This document shows positions 1-7,697 of a stretch of 19,367 nucleotides of DNA, in pieces. Positions within the stretch are counted from its first letter, which is position 1. Each line of letters opens with the position of its first letter. A model generated the notes under the pieces. The model worked only from the letters and a program-made list of their open reading frames with translations, made no database searches and was not told the DNA's origin. Both the position numbers and the translations under genes were made by a program. The stretch covers positions 1-19,367 of the forward strand of contig DASTBA010000087.1 in assembly GCA_035712285.1 (NCBI GenBank), given 5' to 3'. The stretch is from CAMLHP01 sp035712285. GTDB taxonomy: Bacteria > Gemmatimonadota > Gemmatimonadetes > Gemmatimonadales > GWC2-71-9.

Positions 1-99
1 GTGCGGTTGAGGGACCGCTCCCCGGTTTCCTCCGCCTCAGCCTTCAGTACCGAGATGGATTTCGTGGCCCAGAGGCTCATGCGCTGGCTCGCTCCGTAA
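1..99 (+). CDS. C-terminal tail of an unidentified protein (partial)
   Basis: Frame 1 is open from the window edge to a TAA at 97-99, giving 32 residues that end in FVAQRLMRWLAP. The gene begins outside the window. The tail is too short to recognise a family. It is followed by a purine-rich stretch and then by the dyad repeat at 118-180. An open frame of 33 codons can occur by chance in such GC-rich DNA, so this call is weak. It rests on the codon-like composition and on the lack of any better reading of this stretch on either strand. Confidence 0.35.
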   Translation: MRLRDRSPVSSASAFSTEMDFVAQRLMRWLAP

Positions 100-117
100 G
101 AGGTGGAGGTGAATGAA

Positions 118-180
118 TGACGCGGGACTCGAGACGCGGGATGTGCATGCCCCGCCGCTCGCGTCTCGTGTCCCCAGTCC
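118..180 (+). repeat. Dyad repeat copy A, 3' of the NSS small-subunit gene
   Basis: The element begins TGACGCGGGAC (118-128) and ends GTGTCCCCAGTCC (168-180 region). Inside it, GGGACTCGAGACGCG at 124-138 pairs with CGCGTCTCGTGTCCC at 160-174, a 15-bp stem with one mismatch. Copy B (1921-1972) has the same two ends in the opposite orientation. On the minus strand the element starts directly at the stop codon of the 43-residue ORF, so its hairpin would form in the 3' end of that mRNA and may act as a terminator or RNA stabiliser. No T run follows. It resembles REP-like intergenic elements, but the family is unknown. Confidence 0.6.
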
Positions 181-311
181 TACAAGGACGTCCCCGGCGG
201 AGGCAGGGTTTCCTCCGGCGGTGTCCGCATCAGTTTCCAGAAGCACCATCCCGTGAGTCCCAGCACGAGGGCCCACGCGCCCAGCATGAACACCAGCGCG
301 CCGGCACTCAT
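180..311 (-). CDS. MetS-like small subunit of NSS transporter (43 aa)
   Basis: This 43-residue protein (starts MSAGALVFMLGAWAL) has one hydrophobic membrane segment at about residues 4-26. A short polar tail with K26, R29 and EE follows, ending in a proline-rich stretch. Its ATG (309-311) overlaps the TGA of the upstream NSS transporter (308-310) as ATGA, so translation is probably coupled. Tiny single-span proteins directly after bacterial NSS genes are known as MetS-type small subunits, after MetP/MetS of Corynebacterium, where both are needed for methionine uptake. The assignment here rests on position, size and topology, not on a residue motif. A longer reading of the same frame from 479 runs antisense-style through the transporter gene and is not credible. 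Confidence 0.7.
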   Translation of the reverse strand: MSAGALVFMLGAWALVLGLTGWCFWKLMRTPPEETLPPPGTSL

Positions 312-1900
312 GCCGCCGCTCCTCCGCGCCGGGCCCGGCGGGCCCAGGCCGCCCTGATGAGGAACAACTGGAGGACCAGGATCGCGAGCATCACCAGCCG
401 GGACGCCGTGCGCGTGGCATGCTGCTCCTCCGGGACGCCCACAAACCGCAGCGTCGGAAGCGCGTCCTGCTTGATCCACCAGGCCATCATCACCAGCAGG
501 AAGACCGGCGTCACCCAGGTCATCACGAACTTGAAGATGCGCGGAATCCGGATCGAGGCCCCTTCGTGCAGCTCGCGCCAGGCGTTATCGGGACCGTACA
601 CCCACACGAACAGAATTGTTTCGATCAGCGCCAGCACCACCAGGCCGAACGTCCCCGCCCAGTAGTCCCACTCGGCCAGGAAGCCACCGGTGTACCAGAT
701 GATGTGGCAGAGCCCGAGCAGCAGCGCGATCGTGCCGATCGTCCAGGCGGAGCGGCGGCGAGTCCAGCCGAAGTGCTCTTCCATGAACGACAGCGTCGGC
801 GTGGCCATCGCCACCGAGGACGTGATACCGGCGAAGAAGAGCAGCCCGAACCACATGACCCCGGCCGCCAGGGTCATCAGCGCCCCACCCGGCAGCTGGT
901 TGAACACCAGCGGCATGGCGACGAAGCCGAGGTCAAAGGTACCACCCCTGGCAATGGCCACCGCCCCGGCGACCCCGAAGAAGGTGACGATGGCCGGGAT
1001 GGCGAGCGAGCCGCCGAGCACCACCTCCGCCGTCTCGTTGGTGGCCGCGGTGGCGAGCCCGGAGAGGACGATGTCGTCCTTCTTCTTCAGGTACGAGGCG
1101 TACGCGACCAGCGATCCCGTCCCCACCGACAGCGTGAAGAAGATCTGACCGGCCGCCGCCAGCCAGACGCTCGGCTTGTGCAGCGCGGACCAGTCCGGGG
1201 TGTACATCCAGTCGAGCCCCTGCCACGGCCCCACCATGCGCCCGGTAGCGACACCGTTCACGACCTCGGGGTGGGCATCCAGCGTGAGCACCCGGATGAC
1301 CAGCACGGCGGCGAAGAGAAAGAGGATCGGCATGCCGATCCTGGCCAGCCGCTCGATCCCGGCACTCAGCCCCCGGCTCACCACCCAGAAGTTCACGAAG
1401 ATGGTGATGAAGAAGAAGACGAACGGGATCCAGAATCCGTGCACGGTGCCGTTGGCGAGATCCTGGTACGAGGCCAGGAACTGCCGCATGCCGGCCTGGT
1501 CGAGGCCGCGCGTGGCGCCGGTGACCGAAAAGAAGGTCCACGCCAGGGTCCACGATTCGATGTAGCAGTAGTAGATCAGGACCACGAGCGGCAGGAACAC
1601 ACCCAGCACGCCCAGGTACTTGGCGAGCGGATTCCGCCAGAGCCGGTCGAACATTCCCGGCGTGGAACCCTCCCCGTACTGCCCGCCGTACCGTCCCACC
1701 CCCCACTCGATCCACATCAGGGGGATGCCCACCAGAATGAACGCGATGAAGTACGGGATCATGAACGTCCCGCCGCCATTCTGCGTCAGCTGGTTGGGAA
1801 ACCGCAGGAAATTTCCCAGGCCCACGGCGTTGCCCGCCATGGCGAGAATCAGACCGATGCGCGAGCCCCATTGGGCGCGTGGCTGGGATGTCTCGGTCAT
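308..1900 (-). CDS. LeuT-type sodium-dependent amino-acid transporter (NSS/SNF family)
   Basis: This 530-residue protein has about 12 membrane segments and should import an amino acid with Na+ across the inner membrane. It is strikingly close to Aquifex LeuT: residues 20-35 contain the unwound TM1 motif AGNAVGLGNFLRFP, and GIPLMWIEWGVGRYGG follows at 58-73. By alignment from memory, sodium-site N30 and N288, V107 and Y111 in TM3, F255-T256-L257-S258 in TM6 and T360-S361 in TM8 match LeuT. E292 matches LeuT E290, which predicts chloride independence. Two pocket positions differ: LeuT F259 is T261 and I359 is M365, so the preferred substrate may not be leucine or alanine. The start ATG has no clear Shine-Dalgarno. 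Upstream lie 69 bp holding repeat copy B, then guaB. A small-subunit gene overlaps the 3' end. Confidence 0.95.
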   Translation of the reverse strand: MTETSQPRAQWGSRIGLILAMAGNAVGLGNFLRFPNQLTQNGGGTFMIPYFIAFILVGIPLMWIEWGVGRYGGQYGEGSTPGMFDRLWRNPLAKYLGVLGVFLPLVVLIYYCYIESWTLAWTFFSVTGATRGLDQAGMRQFLASYQDLANGTVHGFWIPFVFFFITIFVNFWVVSRGLSAGIERLARIGMPILFLFAAVLVIRVLTLDAHPEVVNGVATGRMVGPWQGLDWMYTPDWSALHKPSVWLAAAGQIFFTLSVGTGSLVAYASYLKKKDDIVLSGLATAATNETAEVVLGGSLAIPAIVTFFGVAGAVAIARGGTFDLGFVAMPLVFNQLPGGALMTLAAGVMWFGLLFFAGITSSVAMATPTLSFMEEHFGWTRRRSAWTIGTIALLLGLCHIIWYTGGFLAEWDYWAGTFGLVVLALIETILFVWVYGPDNAWRELHEGASIRIPRIFKFVMTWVTPVFLLVMMAWWIKQDALPTLRFVGVPEEQHATRTASRLVMLAILVLQLFLIRAAWARRARRGGAAA

Positions 1901-1920
1901 GCGGGTCCGGGGTAGATGGT

Positions 1921-1972
1921 GGACTGGACACGGGACTCGCGACGCGAGACTCGGGTCCCGCGTCCCGCGTCA
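1921..1972 (-). repeat. Dyad repeat copy B, 3' of guaB
   Basis: Read on the minus strand the element starts TGACGCGGGAC, whose first three bases are the guaB stop codon, and ends GTGTCCAGTCC. Copy A at 118-180 has the same ends in inverted orientation, although the central parts differ and copy A is about 10 bp longer. The interior is rich in GGGAC/GTCCC and GCGAC/GTCGC words and can fold on itself. It fills most of the gap between guaB and the NSS transporter gene, so it may serve as transcriptional punctuation or as an mRNA 3' hairpin. Confidence 0.6.
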
Positions 1973-3427
1973 CGCGCTGTAGTTCGGCGCTTCCCGCGTG
2001 ATGGTCACGTCATGCGGGTGCGACTCGCGCAACCCGGCGGCGGTGATCTGCACGAACTCCACGTCCCGCTGGAGGGCGGGAATGTCGCCGACGCCGCAGT
2101 AGCCCATGCCGCTGCGCAGCCCACCCACCATCTGGAAGAGCACGTCGCCCACGGGGCCCTTGTACGGCACCCGCCCCTCGATCCCCTCGGGGACCATCTT
2201 CGACGGGGCGAGTTCGCCTTCCTGGAAGTAACGGTCGGCCGAGCCGTCCTGCATCGCCGCGAGGCTGCCCATGCCGCGGATCATCTTGAAGCGGCGGCCT
2301 TCGGCGAGCACGCTCTCGCCGGGACTCTCCTCGGTCCCCGCCAGCATCGATCCCATCATGGCGCAGGCGGCCCCGGCGGCGAGGGCCTTGACCACGTCGC
2401 CCGAGTACTTGACGCCGCCATCGGCGATCACCGGCACATCCCCCGCGCCGCGCACCGAATCCATGATGGCCGTGACCTGCGGGACGCCGACGCCGGTGAC
2501 GACCCGCGTGGTGCAGATGCTGCCCGGCCCGATGCCGACCTTCACCGCGTCCGCCCCGCGCCGCACCAGCTCGCGGGCCCCCTCTTCGGTCGCGACGTTG
2601 CCGGCAATGAGCTGCGCATCGGGGAACTTCTCCCGGAGCGCCGACAGCGTCTGCAGGACTCCTTCGCTGTGGCCGTGGGCCGAATCAATCACGATCACGT
2701 CGGCGCCGGCGTCGAGCAGGGCCGCGGCACGGGCGTAGTCGCGCGGGGCGCCGCCCACGGCCGCCGCCACCCGCAGCCGGCCGTGCGTGTCCTTGTTGGC
2801 GTCGGGAAACTCCCGGCGCTTGAAGATGTCCTTGACGGTAATGAGTCCCTTGAGCACGCCGGCCTGGTCCACCACCGGCAGCTTCTCGATCCGGTGCTTC
2901 GCGAGAATCCGTTCCGCCTCCTCGAGACTGGTGCCCACCGGCGCCGTGACCAGGCGCTCCTTCGTCATGGCCTCGTTGATGGGCTGGTCGAGGTTCCGCT
3001 CGAACTGGAGATCGCGGTTGGTGATGATCCCGACCAGCCGGCCGGCCCCATCCACGATCGGCACGCCCGAAATGCGGAACCGTCGCATCAGCGCCACCGC
3101 CTCGCGGAGCGGCCGCTCGGGACCCAGCGTGATCGGGTTGAGGATCATCCCGCTCTCGCTCCGCTTGACCCGGTCCACCTCGGCGGCCTGCCGCTCCACC
3201 GACATGTTCTTGTGGATCACCCCGATGCCGCCGGCCCGCGCCATGGCGATGGCCATGTCGGCCTCGGTGACGGTGTCCATGGCGGCGGAAACGAGCGGGA
3301 TGTTGAGCGGGATCGTGCGGGTGAGGCGGGTGACGACCGAGACGTCGCGCGGGTGGACGGCCGAATGCCGCGGGAGCAGCAGGACGTCGTCGAACGTGAG
3401 TCCCGGAGTGGGCCGGACGCGGCTCAT
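1970..3427 (-). CDS. guaB: Inosine-5'-monophosphate dehydrogenase
   Basis: This 485-residue cytoplasmic enzyme oxidises IMP to XMP with NAD+, the committed step of GMP synthesis. The N-terminus has TFDDVLLLPR (11-20), typical of the family. Two CBS domains lie at about 95-150 and 155-205. The catalytic loop is GPGSICTTR with Cys305, preceded by the phosphate-binding DSAHGHS region (248-254). The mobile flap carries R419 and Y422 in EGIEGRVPYKGP. Length is as expected for bacterial IMPDH. The start at 3425-3427 is chosen because it gives the conserved N-terminus and has AGGG upstream; a longer frame extends far upstream across the permease gene and is a shadow. The gap to the upstream permease gene (3428-3549) holds a possible promoter. 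No guaA is in the window. Confidence 0.98.
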   Translation of the reverse strand: MSRVRPTPGLTFDDVLLLPRHSAVHPRDVSVVTRLTRTIPLNIPLVSAAMDTVTEADMAIAMARAGGIGVIHKNMSVERQAAEVDRVKRSESGMILNPITLGPERPLREAVALMRRFRISGVPIVDGAGRLVGIITNRDLQFERNLDQPINEAMTKERLVTAPVGTSLEEAERILAKHRIEKLPVVDQAGVLKGLITVKDIFKRREFPDANKDTHGRLRVAAAVGGAPRDYARAAALLDAGADVIVIDSAHGHSEGVLQTLSALREKFPDAQLIAGNVATEEGARELVRRGADAVKVGIGPGSICTTRVVTGVGVPQVTAIMDSVRGAGDVPVIADGGVKYSGDVVKALAAGAACAMMGSMLAGTEESPGESVLAEGRRFKMIRGMGSLAAMQDGSADRYFQEGELAPSKMVPEGIEGRVPYKGPVGDVLFQMVGGLRSGMGYCGVGDIPALQRDVEFVQITAAGLRESHPHDVTITREAPNYSA

Positions 3428-3524
3428 GCGGCCCTGCCGAGCGGTTGGCCGAGCGAATGCAGAACGGCCCCCAGGCGCCCCGGCGGGGCGGCGAGAGGGC
3501 CGGAAATCATGGGTGCCATCCTGA

Positions 3525-3553
3525 ACACTAGAGGGCGGACCGCCCGAAATCAA
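3525..3553 (-). promoter_or_regulatory. Possible sigma70-type promoter of guaB with palindromic spacer
   Basis: On the minus strand TTGATT (3548-3553) and TAGTGT (3525-3530) are separated by 17 bp, matching 4 and 3 of 6 consensus bases. The spacer contains the perfect palindrome GGGCGGaCCGCCC at 3533-3545, a position where a repressor could block RNA polymerase. The -35 box overlaps the permease stop codon. The predicted leader to the guaB ATG is about 90 nt. The palindrome could equally be a weak terminator hairpin for the permease gene, and GC-rich DNA produces such palindromes often. Confidence 0.35.
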
Positions 3554-5031
3554 GCACGGGCCCCCGACCGCCTCCAGATCAGGTAGACCGGCACCCCCAG
3601 CGCCACGATCACGAGCCCCGCCCCGGTGTAGAGCGGCTTCTCGATGAGCAGGACCACGGCCAGAAACAGCAGGGCGACCAGGTAGAGCCCCGGAACAAGC
3701 GGATACCCGAACGCCTTCACCGGCCGCGCCAGGTCGGCCCGGACGCGCCGCAGGCGGAAGAGCGCCATGATGGTGAGGGCGTAGAAGATGAGCTGCGCGA
3801 AGATCACGTAGTCCAGCAGCTGGTTGTAGGTCCCGCTCAGGCAGAGCACCGACGCCCACACCGCCTGGGTCCACAGACTGAACGCCGGCGTGCGATACGG
3901 CTCATTGAGTACGCCCGCCTTGCGGAAGAACAGCTTGTCCTCCGCCATCGCGAAGAACACCCGCGGCCCGGCCAGCACCAGTCCGGCGTTGCAGCCGAGG
4001 GTCGAGATCACGATCGCGATCGCCATCACGGCCCCGCCCGCGGCGCCGAACATCGCCGCCATGGCGGCCGATCCGACCCGGTCCTGCGAGGCGTACTGGA
4101 TCCCGCGTGCCAGCGTGGTGGTCCCGTCGGCCGCGCCGTGGAACGGCAGCACGCTCAGGTAGCTCACGTTGGCCAGCACGTAGAGGAGCGTGACGAGAAT
4201 GGTGCCGACCGCCAGCGCCCGCGGGAGGTTCCGGGTGGGATCCCGCACCTCGGCGGCGGCGAAGGTCACGTTGTTCCAGGAGTCGCTCGCGAAGAGCGAT
4301 CCCACCATGGCGGCGCCCACCGCCGGTGCCATGGCGAGGGTCCAGTTCCCGGTGCCCCAGAAATGCCCGAAGTTGGCCGCAATGACGTCGGCGTTCCGGA
4401 AGATGGTGATGCCGAGGATCACCAGCAGCGCGAGCACGCCGACCTTGATGATCGTGAGGAACGACTGGATGCCGGCGCCCAGCCGGACACCCCGGACATT
4501 GATCCAGGTCAGGGCGAGGATGCTCACGATCGCCAGGATGCGCTGGGGTGAGACGCCGATCTGGATCGCCGCGGCGGAACCCGGCATGTGGATCGTGCCG
4601 AGCTGCACCATCACCGTGTCGGTGAGCGACGGCACCAGCACCGCCAGGTACTTGGCGAAGGCCACGGCCACCGCCGCGATGGTGCCGGTCTGCACCACGG
4701 TGAAGAGCGTCCAGCCGTAGAGGAAGCCCGCGGCCGGCGTCAGGCCCTCGCGCAGGAAGACGTACTGTCCGCCCGCCCGCGGCATCATGGCCGCCAGTTC
4801 GGTGTAGGAAAGGGCGCCGGCCAGGGTCATGACGCCGGTGATGACCCACACCAGCAGGAGCCCGCCGGGGCCCCAGGCGTTCATCTGGCGTGCGATGTCG
4901 GAGGAGACGATGAAGATCCCCGAACCGATCATGGTGCCAACCACGAGCGAGACCGCCTGCATCGGGCCGATCCCGCGGATGAACCGCGCCTCGGCGGGGG
5001 GCGCGGCCCCGGCGTCAGCGCTGCTGGGCAT
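3550..5031 (-). CDS. APC-superfamily amino-acid permease
   Basis: This 493-residue inner-membrane protein has about 12 hydrophobic segments. Segment 1 carries GTMIGSGIF (residues 32-40), the unwound TM1 substrate-binding motif of the APC/LAT amino-acid transporters. It is followed by a loop and segment 2 with the typical SYTELAAMMPRAGGQY block. The later WNNVTFAAAEVRDPTRNLPRA segment (TM6-TM7 region) also fits the family. The substrate cannot be deduced; similar proteins carry neutral amino acids or exchange them. The ATG at 5029-5031 lies inside the preceding small gene, a 17-bp overlap that suggests one mRNA and coupled translation. Soluble N-terminal residues 1-16 are Ala-rich and probably disordered. 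Confidence 0.93.
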   Translation of the reverse strand: MPSSADAGAAPPAEARFIRGIGPMQAVSLVVGTMIGSGIFIVSSDIARQMNAWGPGGLLLVWVITGVMTLAGALSYTELAAMMPRAGGQYVFLREGLTPAAGFLYGWTLFTVVQTGTIAAVAVAFAKYLAVLVPSLTDTVMVQLGTIHMPGSAAAIQIGVSPQRILAIVSILALTWINVRGVRLGAGIQSFLTIIKVGVLALLVILGITIFRNADVIAANFGHFWGTGNWTLAMAPAVGAAMVGSLFASDSWNNVTFAAAEVRDPTRNLPRALAVGTILVTLLYVLANVSYLSVLPFHGAADGTTTLARGIQYASQDRVGSAAMAAMFGAAGGAVMAIAIVISTLGCNAGLVLAGPRVFFAMAEDKLFFRKAGVLNEPYRTPAFSLWTQAVWASVLCLSGTYNQLLDYVIFAQLIFYALTIMALFRLRRVRADLARPVKAFGYPLVPGLYLVALLFLAVVLLIEKPLYTGAGLVIVALGVPVYLIWRRSGARA

Positions 5032-5332
5032 GGCCGTCGGTCGCCTTGACCGCCTCGTCCACCACCGCCTGCCCCGCGGCCGCCAGCCCTTTCATGACCT
5101 TCGCGGCGCCGTCCACCAGCCCCATCGTGCCGCTGATGGCCTTCACCGGCAGCTTGCCCGCGCGCATGGTGTCCTCCACCGCATCACTGATCCGGGCGAA
5201 GATGCCGCTGGGCCGCTGCCGTTCGGCGTACTTGCTCTCGAGAAACTCGACGTAGTCGAGCACCTGGTAGGCACGCTCGTCACTCAGCGTCTCCAGCGCG
5301 CGCAGGATCCGCTGTCTGAGCAGGTCGTTCAT
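5015..5332 (-). CDS. Small DUF2281-like protein
   Basis: This 105-residue protein has no signal peptide and no membrane span. Residues 1-36 (LSDERAYQVLDYVEFLESKYAE core) resemble the short helical segment of DUF2281 proteins, often found in antitoxin-like or accessory small proteins. Residues 60-97 form a Gly/Ala/Val-rich helical stretch with repeated KA, VK and VD patterns that may pack as an amphipathic helix. The start is supported by GGAGG 4 nt upstream. Its stop overlaps the permease start by 17 bp, so it is probably co-expressed with the permease and could be an accessory factor. No toxin partner is visible nearby. The function is unknown. Confidence 0.75.
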   Translation of the reverse strand: MNDLLRQRILRALETLSDERAYQVLDYVEFLESKYAERQRPSGIFARISDAVEDTMRAGKLPVKAISGTMGLVDGAAKVMKGLAAAGQAVVDEAVKATDGHAQQR

Positions 5333-5388
5333 CCGTCCTCCGGGAATCCTTCAAAGGTGCTTCCGCCGCCGGGCCGGCGCCACCCCGG

Positions 5389-6618
5389 TCAGATCTCGCT
5401 GACCAGTTCTCCGGGGCCTTCGTCGCCCGCCCCGGGCCCGGCCGGTCCCCGGCCCAGCAGGGCCTTGAGCGCCGGCGGCGCCACCAGGGTCGTGACCATC
5501 ACCATGAGCGTGATGGCGCTGAAGAGCCCGTCGTCCAGGACGCCGGCGGCGAGTCCCGTCTGGGCAAAGATCAGCCCGACCTCGCCGCGCGGCACCATGC
5601 CCGTTCCCACCACCAGCTTCCGGCCGCGGAACCAGAACGGAGCAAAGCCGGCCGCCACCTTGCCGATGATCGCGACGGCGATGAGCGCGCCCCCGACCAG
5701 GAGGACGTGCGGATCGGTGAAGGTGCGCACGTTCACGGCCGCGCCGACGGCCACGAAGAACACCGGGACGAAAAAATGTCCCAGCCGCACCACGCCGTGC
5801 TCGACCGGCCGCGCGAACGGCGTGGGGGCGAAGACGAGGCCGGCGGTGAAGGCGCCGATGATGAGGGCCGAGCCCGCCGCATCGGCCGCGGCCGCGAGGA
5901 GAAACGCCACCGCCAGCCCCATCACGGCCAGCGACTGCTCGCCGCCCAGGCGGGCGAGCCGGCGGAAGAGCGGCGGCACCGCGAAGCGCCCGACGGCGAG
6001 CGCCACCGCGATGAAGCCGAACGCGATGAGCGTGGTGAGCGCCACCGACCCCGCGGTGGGGGGCTCGCCGGCCACCAGCCGGGCGACGATCGCGAGGATC
6101 ACGAGCCCGACCACGTCATCCAGCACTGCGGCGCCCAGCACCACCTGGCTCTCGCGGTCCTGCAGGCGCCCGAGGTCGCTGAGGACGCGGGCGGTGATGC
6201 CGACGGACGTCGCGGTGAGCGCGGCCGCCGCAACCAGGGCCGGGAGCGACTCGAGGCCGAACCCGCGCGCCACCAGCAGCCCGAGGCCGAACGGCAGCGC
6301 CACGCCGGCCAGCGCCACGGTCGCCGCCGTACCGCCCACCGCGAGCAATTTCCGGAGGTCGGTTTCGAGCCCGATTTCGAACAGGAGCACCACCACGCCG
6401 ATCTCGGCGAGCAGGTGGATCACCGGCACCTGCGGGTCCACGACGCCGAGCACGGACGGACCCAGCAGCACGCCGGCCACGAGCTCACCCAGTACCGCCG
6501 GCTGGCCGACCTTCGTGGCCAGTTCGCCCAGCAGCTTGGCGCCGGCCAGCAGGATCGCCAGGACGAGGAGCAGGGCCGGCGCGGAGAGCGACGTCCCGGC
6601 GGCGGGAACAGCCAGCAT
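5389..6618 (-). CDS. CPA2-family cation/proton antiporter (Kef/NapA type)
   Basis: This 409-residue membrane protein has 12-13 hydrophobic segments and no cytoplasmic RCK/TrkA domain after the last one. It should exchange Na+ or K+ for H+. The ion-binding pair is D167-D168 in GAAVLDDVVGL. This is the two-aspartate arrangement of electrogenic NapA-like antiporters rather than the QD of KefC. The conserved LFEIGLETDL (79-88) and TATSVGITARVLSDL (135-149) blocks are also present. The start follows the SH3-protein stop by only 5 bp, so the two form an operon. The C-terminal 25 residues are Gly/Pro-rich and end SEI. Confidence 0.94.
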   Translation of the reverse strand: MLAVPAAGTSLSAPALLLVLAILLAGAKLLGELATKVGQPAVLGELVAGVLLGPSVLGVVDPQVPVIHLLAEIGVVVLLFEIGLETDLRKLLAVGGTAATVALAGVALPFGLGLLVARGFGLESLPALVAAAALTATSVGITARVLSDLGRLQDRESQVVLGAAVLDDVVGLVILAIVARLVAGEPPTAGSVALTTLIAFGFIAVALAVGRFAVPPLFRRLARLGGEQSLAVMGLAVAFLLAAAADAAGSALIIGAFTAGLVFAPTPFARPVEHGVVRLGHFFVPVFFVAVGAAVNVRTFTDPHVLLVGGALIAVAIIGKVAAGFAPFWFRGRKLVVGTGMVPRGEVGLIFAQTGLAAGVLDDGLFSAITLMVMVTTLVAPPALKALLGRGPAGPGAGDEGPGELVSEI

Positions 6619-6623
6619 GGTCG

Positions 6624-7697
6624 TCAGCGGGAGGGCGCGGGAGCGAGAATCGAGACCAGTTCGACGACCGGCGTCGCAAGGAACTTGCTGCGCGCGGCGC
6701 GCACCTTCGCGCGGATGGTGAGCTCCGCCAGCGCCGGAAGACCGGCGACGCGCGCGGAGTCGTCACGGGAGATCATGACGTACACGAAGCCGGGTTCGGG
6801 CAGCGGCCCGCGGGCGAGCATGTAGGGCTGGCCCGGCGGCATCTCGGGGCGGAGTTCGTCCGCGGAGCTGGTGGAGATGTACTGGACCCGCCACTCCACT
6901 TCCTTCCCGACGTAACGCGCCGGGTTGGCACGCACCTCCGCGGCGGTGACGCCGGCGGCGGCGGCATCCGAGGGCGCAAGATCGTCGGAGCGGACCCAGC
7001 CCTCGAGCTGGACGCGCGACCACCCGCCGGTATTGCTCAGCACCCGGAGCTGCGCCCCCGGCCCGAGCGTTCCCACCGGTGCGGCGCCCGGTGCGGACAC
7101 CAGCGCCGTGCTTCGCGAGACGGCCATCGGTTCCGCCGATGCCGCGAGGGAATCGCGCACCTGGGCAGACGAGGTGCTCACCGGCCCGCCCCGCAGCGGC
7201 GCCTGATACGCCTGCGGCTTGTCGGCGTCAGCCGGCGCACGGGCGACCGCCGCCCTGGCACCAGCCACGGCGCGCGCCGGCACCCAGACGTTCCGGCCGA
7301 CGCGACTCCACGACCCGCGCGTCTCCAGCCGCCGGAGCAGCATCCCCTCCGCCAGCCGCCCGACTTCCTTGCCACCGGGCGCGGCGCGGAGCCGGGCGTC
7401 CTCGGTGGTGACCGAGACGTCGTAGCCGTCGCGCAGGTCCCGCTTGAGGAGCCGGCTCGCGATCCATCCTTCGAGCCGGATCTCCCGCCATCCGCTGCGG
7501 CTGCGCGTCACCACCAGTGACGCCGGAGCGGTGAGCCGCGCCAGGCGGGTGCCGCCCGGGGCCTTCGCCACATCCGTCACGGCGATGCGCGACGCCGACT
7601 GGGCCGGAACCGGGGCCGCCGCGAACGACGAAAGCGCCGCCACCAACACTGGTAGGCGGCACCATGCGAAACTAGATTGCGGCCCGGTGGTCATCAT
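6624..7697 (-). CDS. Secreted protein with three SH3-like domains and a C-terminal OB-like domain
   Basis: This 357-residue protein has a signal peptide (hydrophobic core about 16-30, probable cleavage after APVPAQ at 33). Three bacterial SH3-like units follow at about 38-84, 92-144 and 190-241. Each has the pattern small residues / V-G-x-L / GWxxV / EGWV or VWVP. Unit 3 ends with GWSRVQLEGWVRSDDL. A Pro/Ala-rich linker (145-188) separates units 2 and 3. Residues 250-352 begin with an AEVRANPARYVGKEVEWR segment that looks like an OB-type small beta domain seen in secreted proteins. SH3-like domains often bind cell-wall peptides, so an envelope role is likely; no catalytic residues are seen. 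ATG-ATG at 7692-7697 lies 5 nt from a -10 box, suggesting leaderless translation. Confidence 0.85.
   Translation of the reverse strand: MMTTGPQSSFAWCRLPVLVAALSSFAAAPVPAQSASRIAVTDVAKAPGGTRLARLTAPASLVVTRSRSGWREIRLEGWIASRLLKRDLRDGYDVSVTTEDARLRAAPGGKEVGRLAEGMLLRRLETRGSWSRVGRNVWVPARAVAGARAAVARAPADADKPQAYQAPLRGGPVSTSSAQVRDSLAASAEPMAVSRSTALVSAPGAAPVGTLGPGAQLRVLSNTGGWSRVQLEGWVRSDDLAPSDAAAAGVTAAEVRANPARYVGKEVEWRVQYISTSSADELRPEMPPGQPYMLARGPLPEPGFVYVMISRDDSARVAGLPALAELTIRAKVRAARSKFLATPVVELVSILAPAPSR

Noticed and set aside
101..256. Strong Shine-Dalgarno-like AGGTGGAGGTGA before ATG-A-ATG, with a 47-codon ORF from 113 and a longer frame from 117
   Set aside because: Both frames run through the dyad repeat and then antisense to the small-subunit gene, with no recognisable protein. 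The site may be a remnant or chance, although the SD match is notable.
419..1915. Long plus-strand open frame (498 codons) opposite the NSS transporter
   Set aside because: The product is rich in H, R, P, E and Q without domains, while the opposite strand encodes a clear LeuT-type transporter.
3428..3874. In-frame upstream extension of guaB to 634 residues
   Set aside because: The added part lies over the permease gene in another frame and has no similarity to IMPDH. MSRVRPTPGLTFDDV is the usual enzyme N-terminus.
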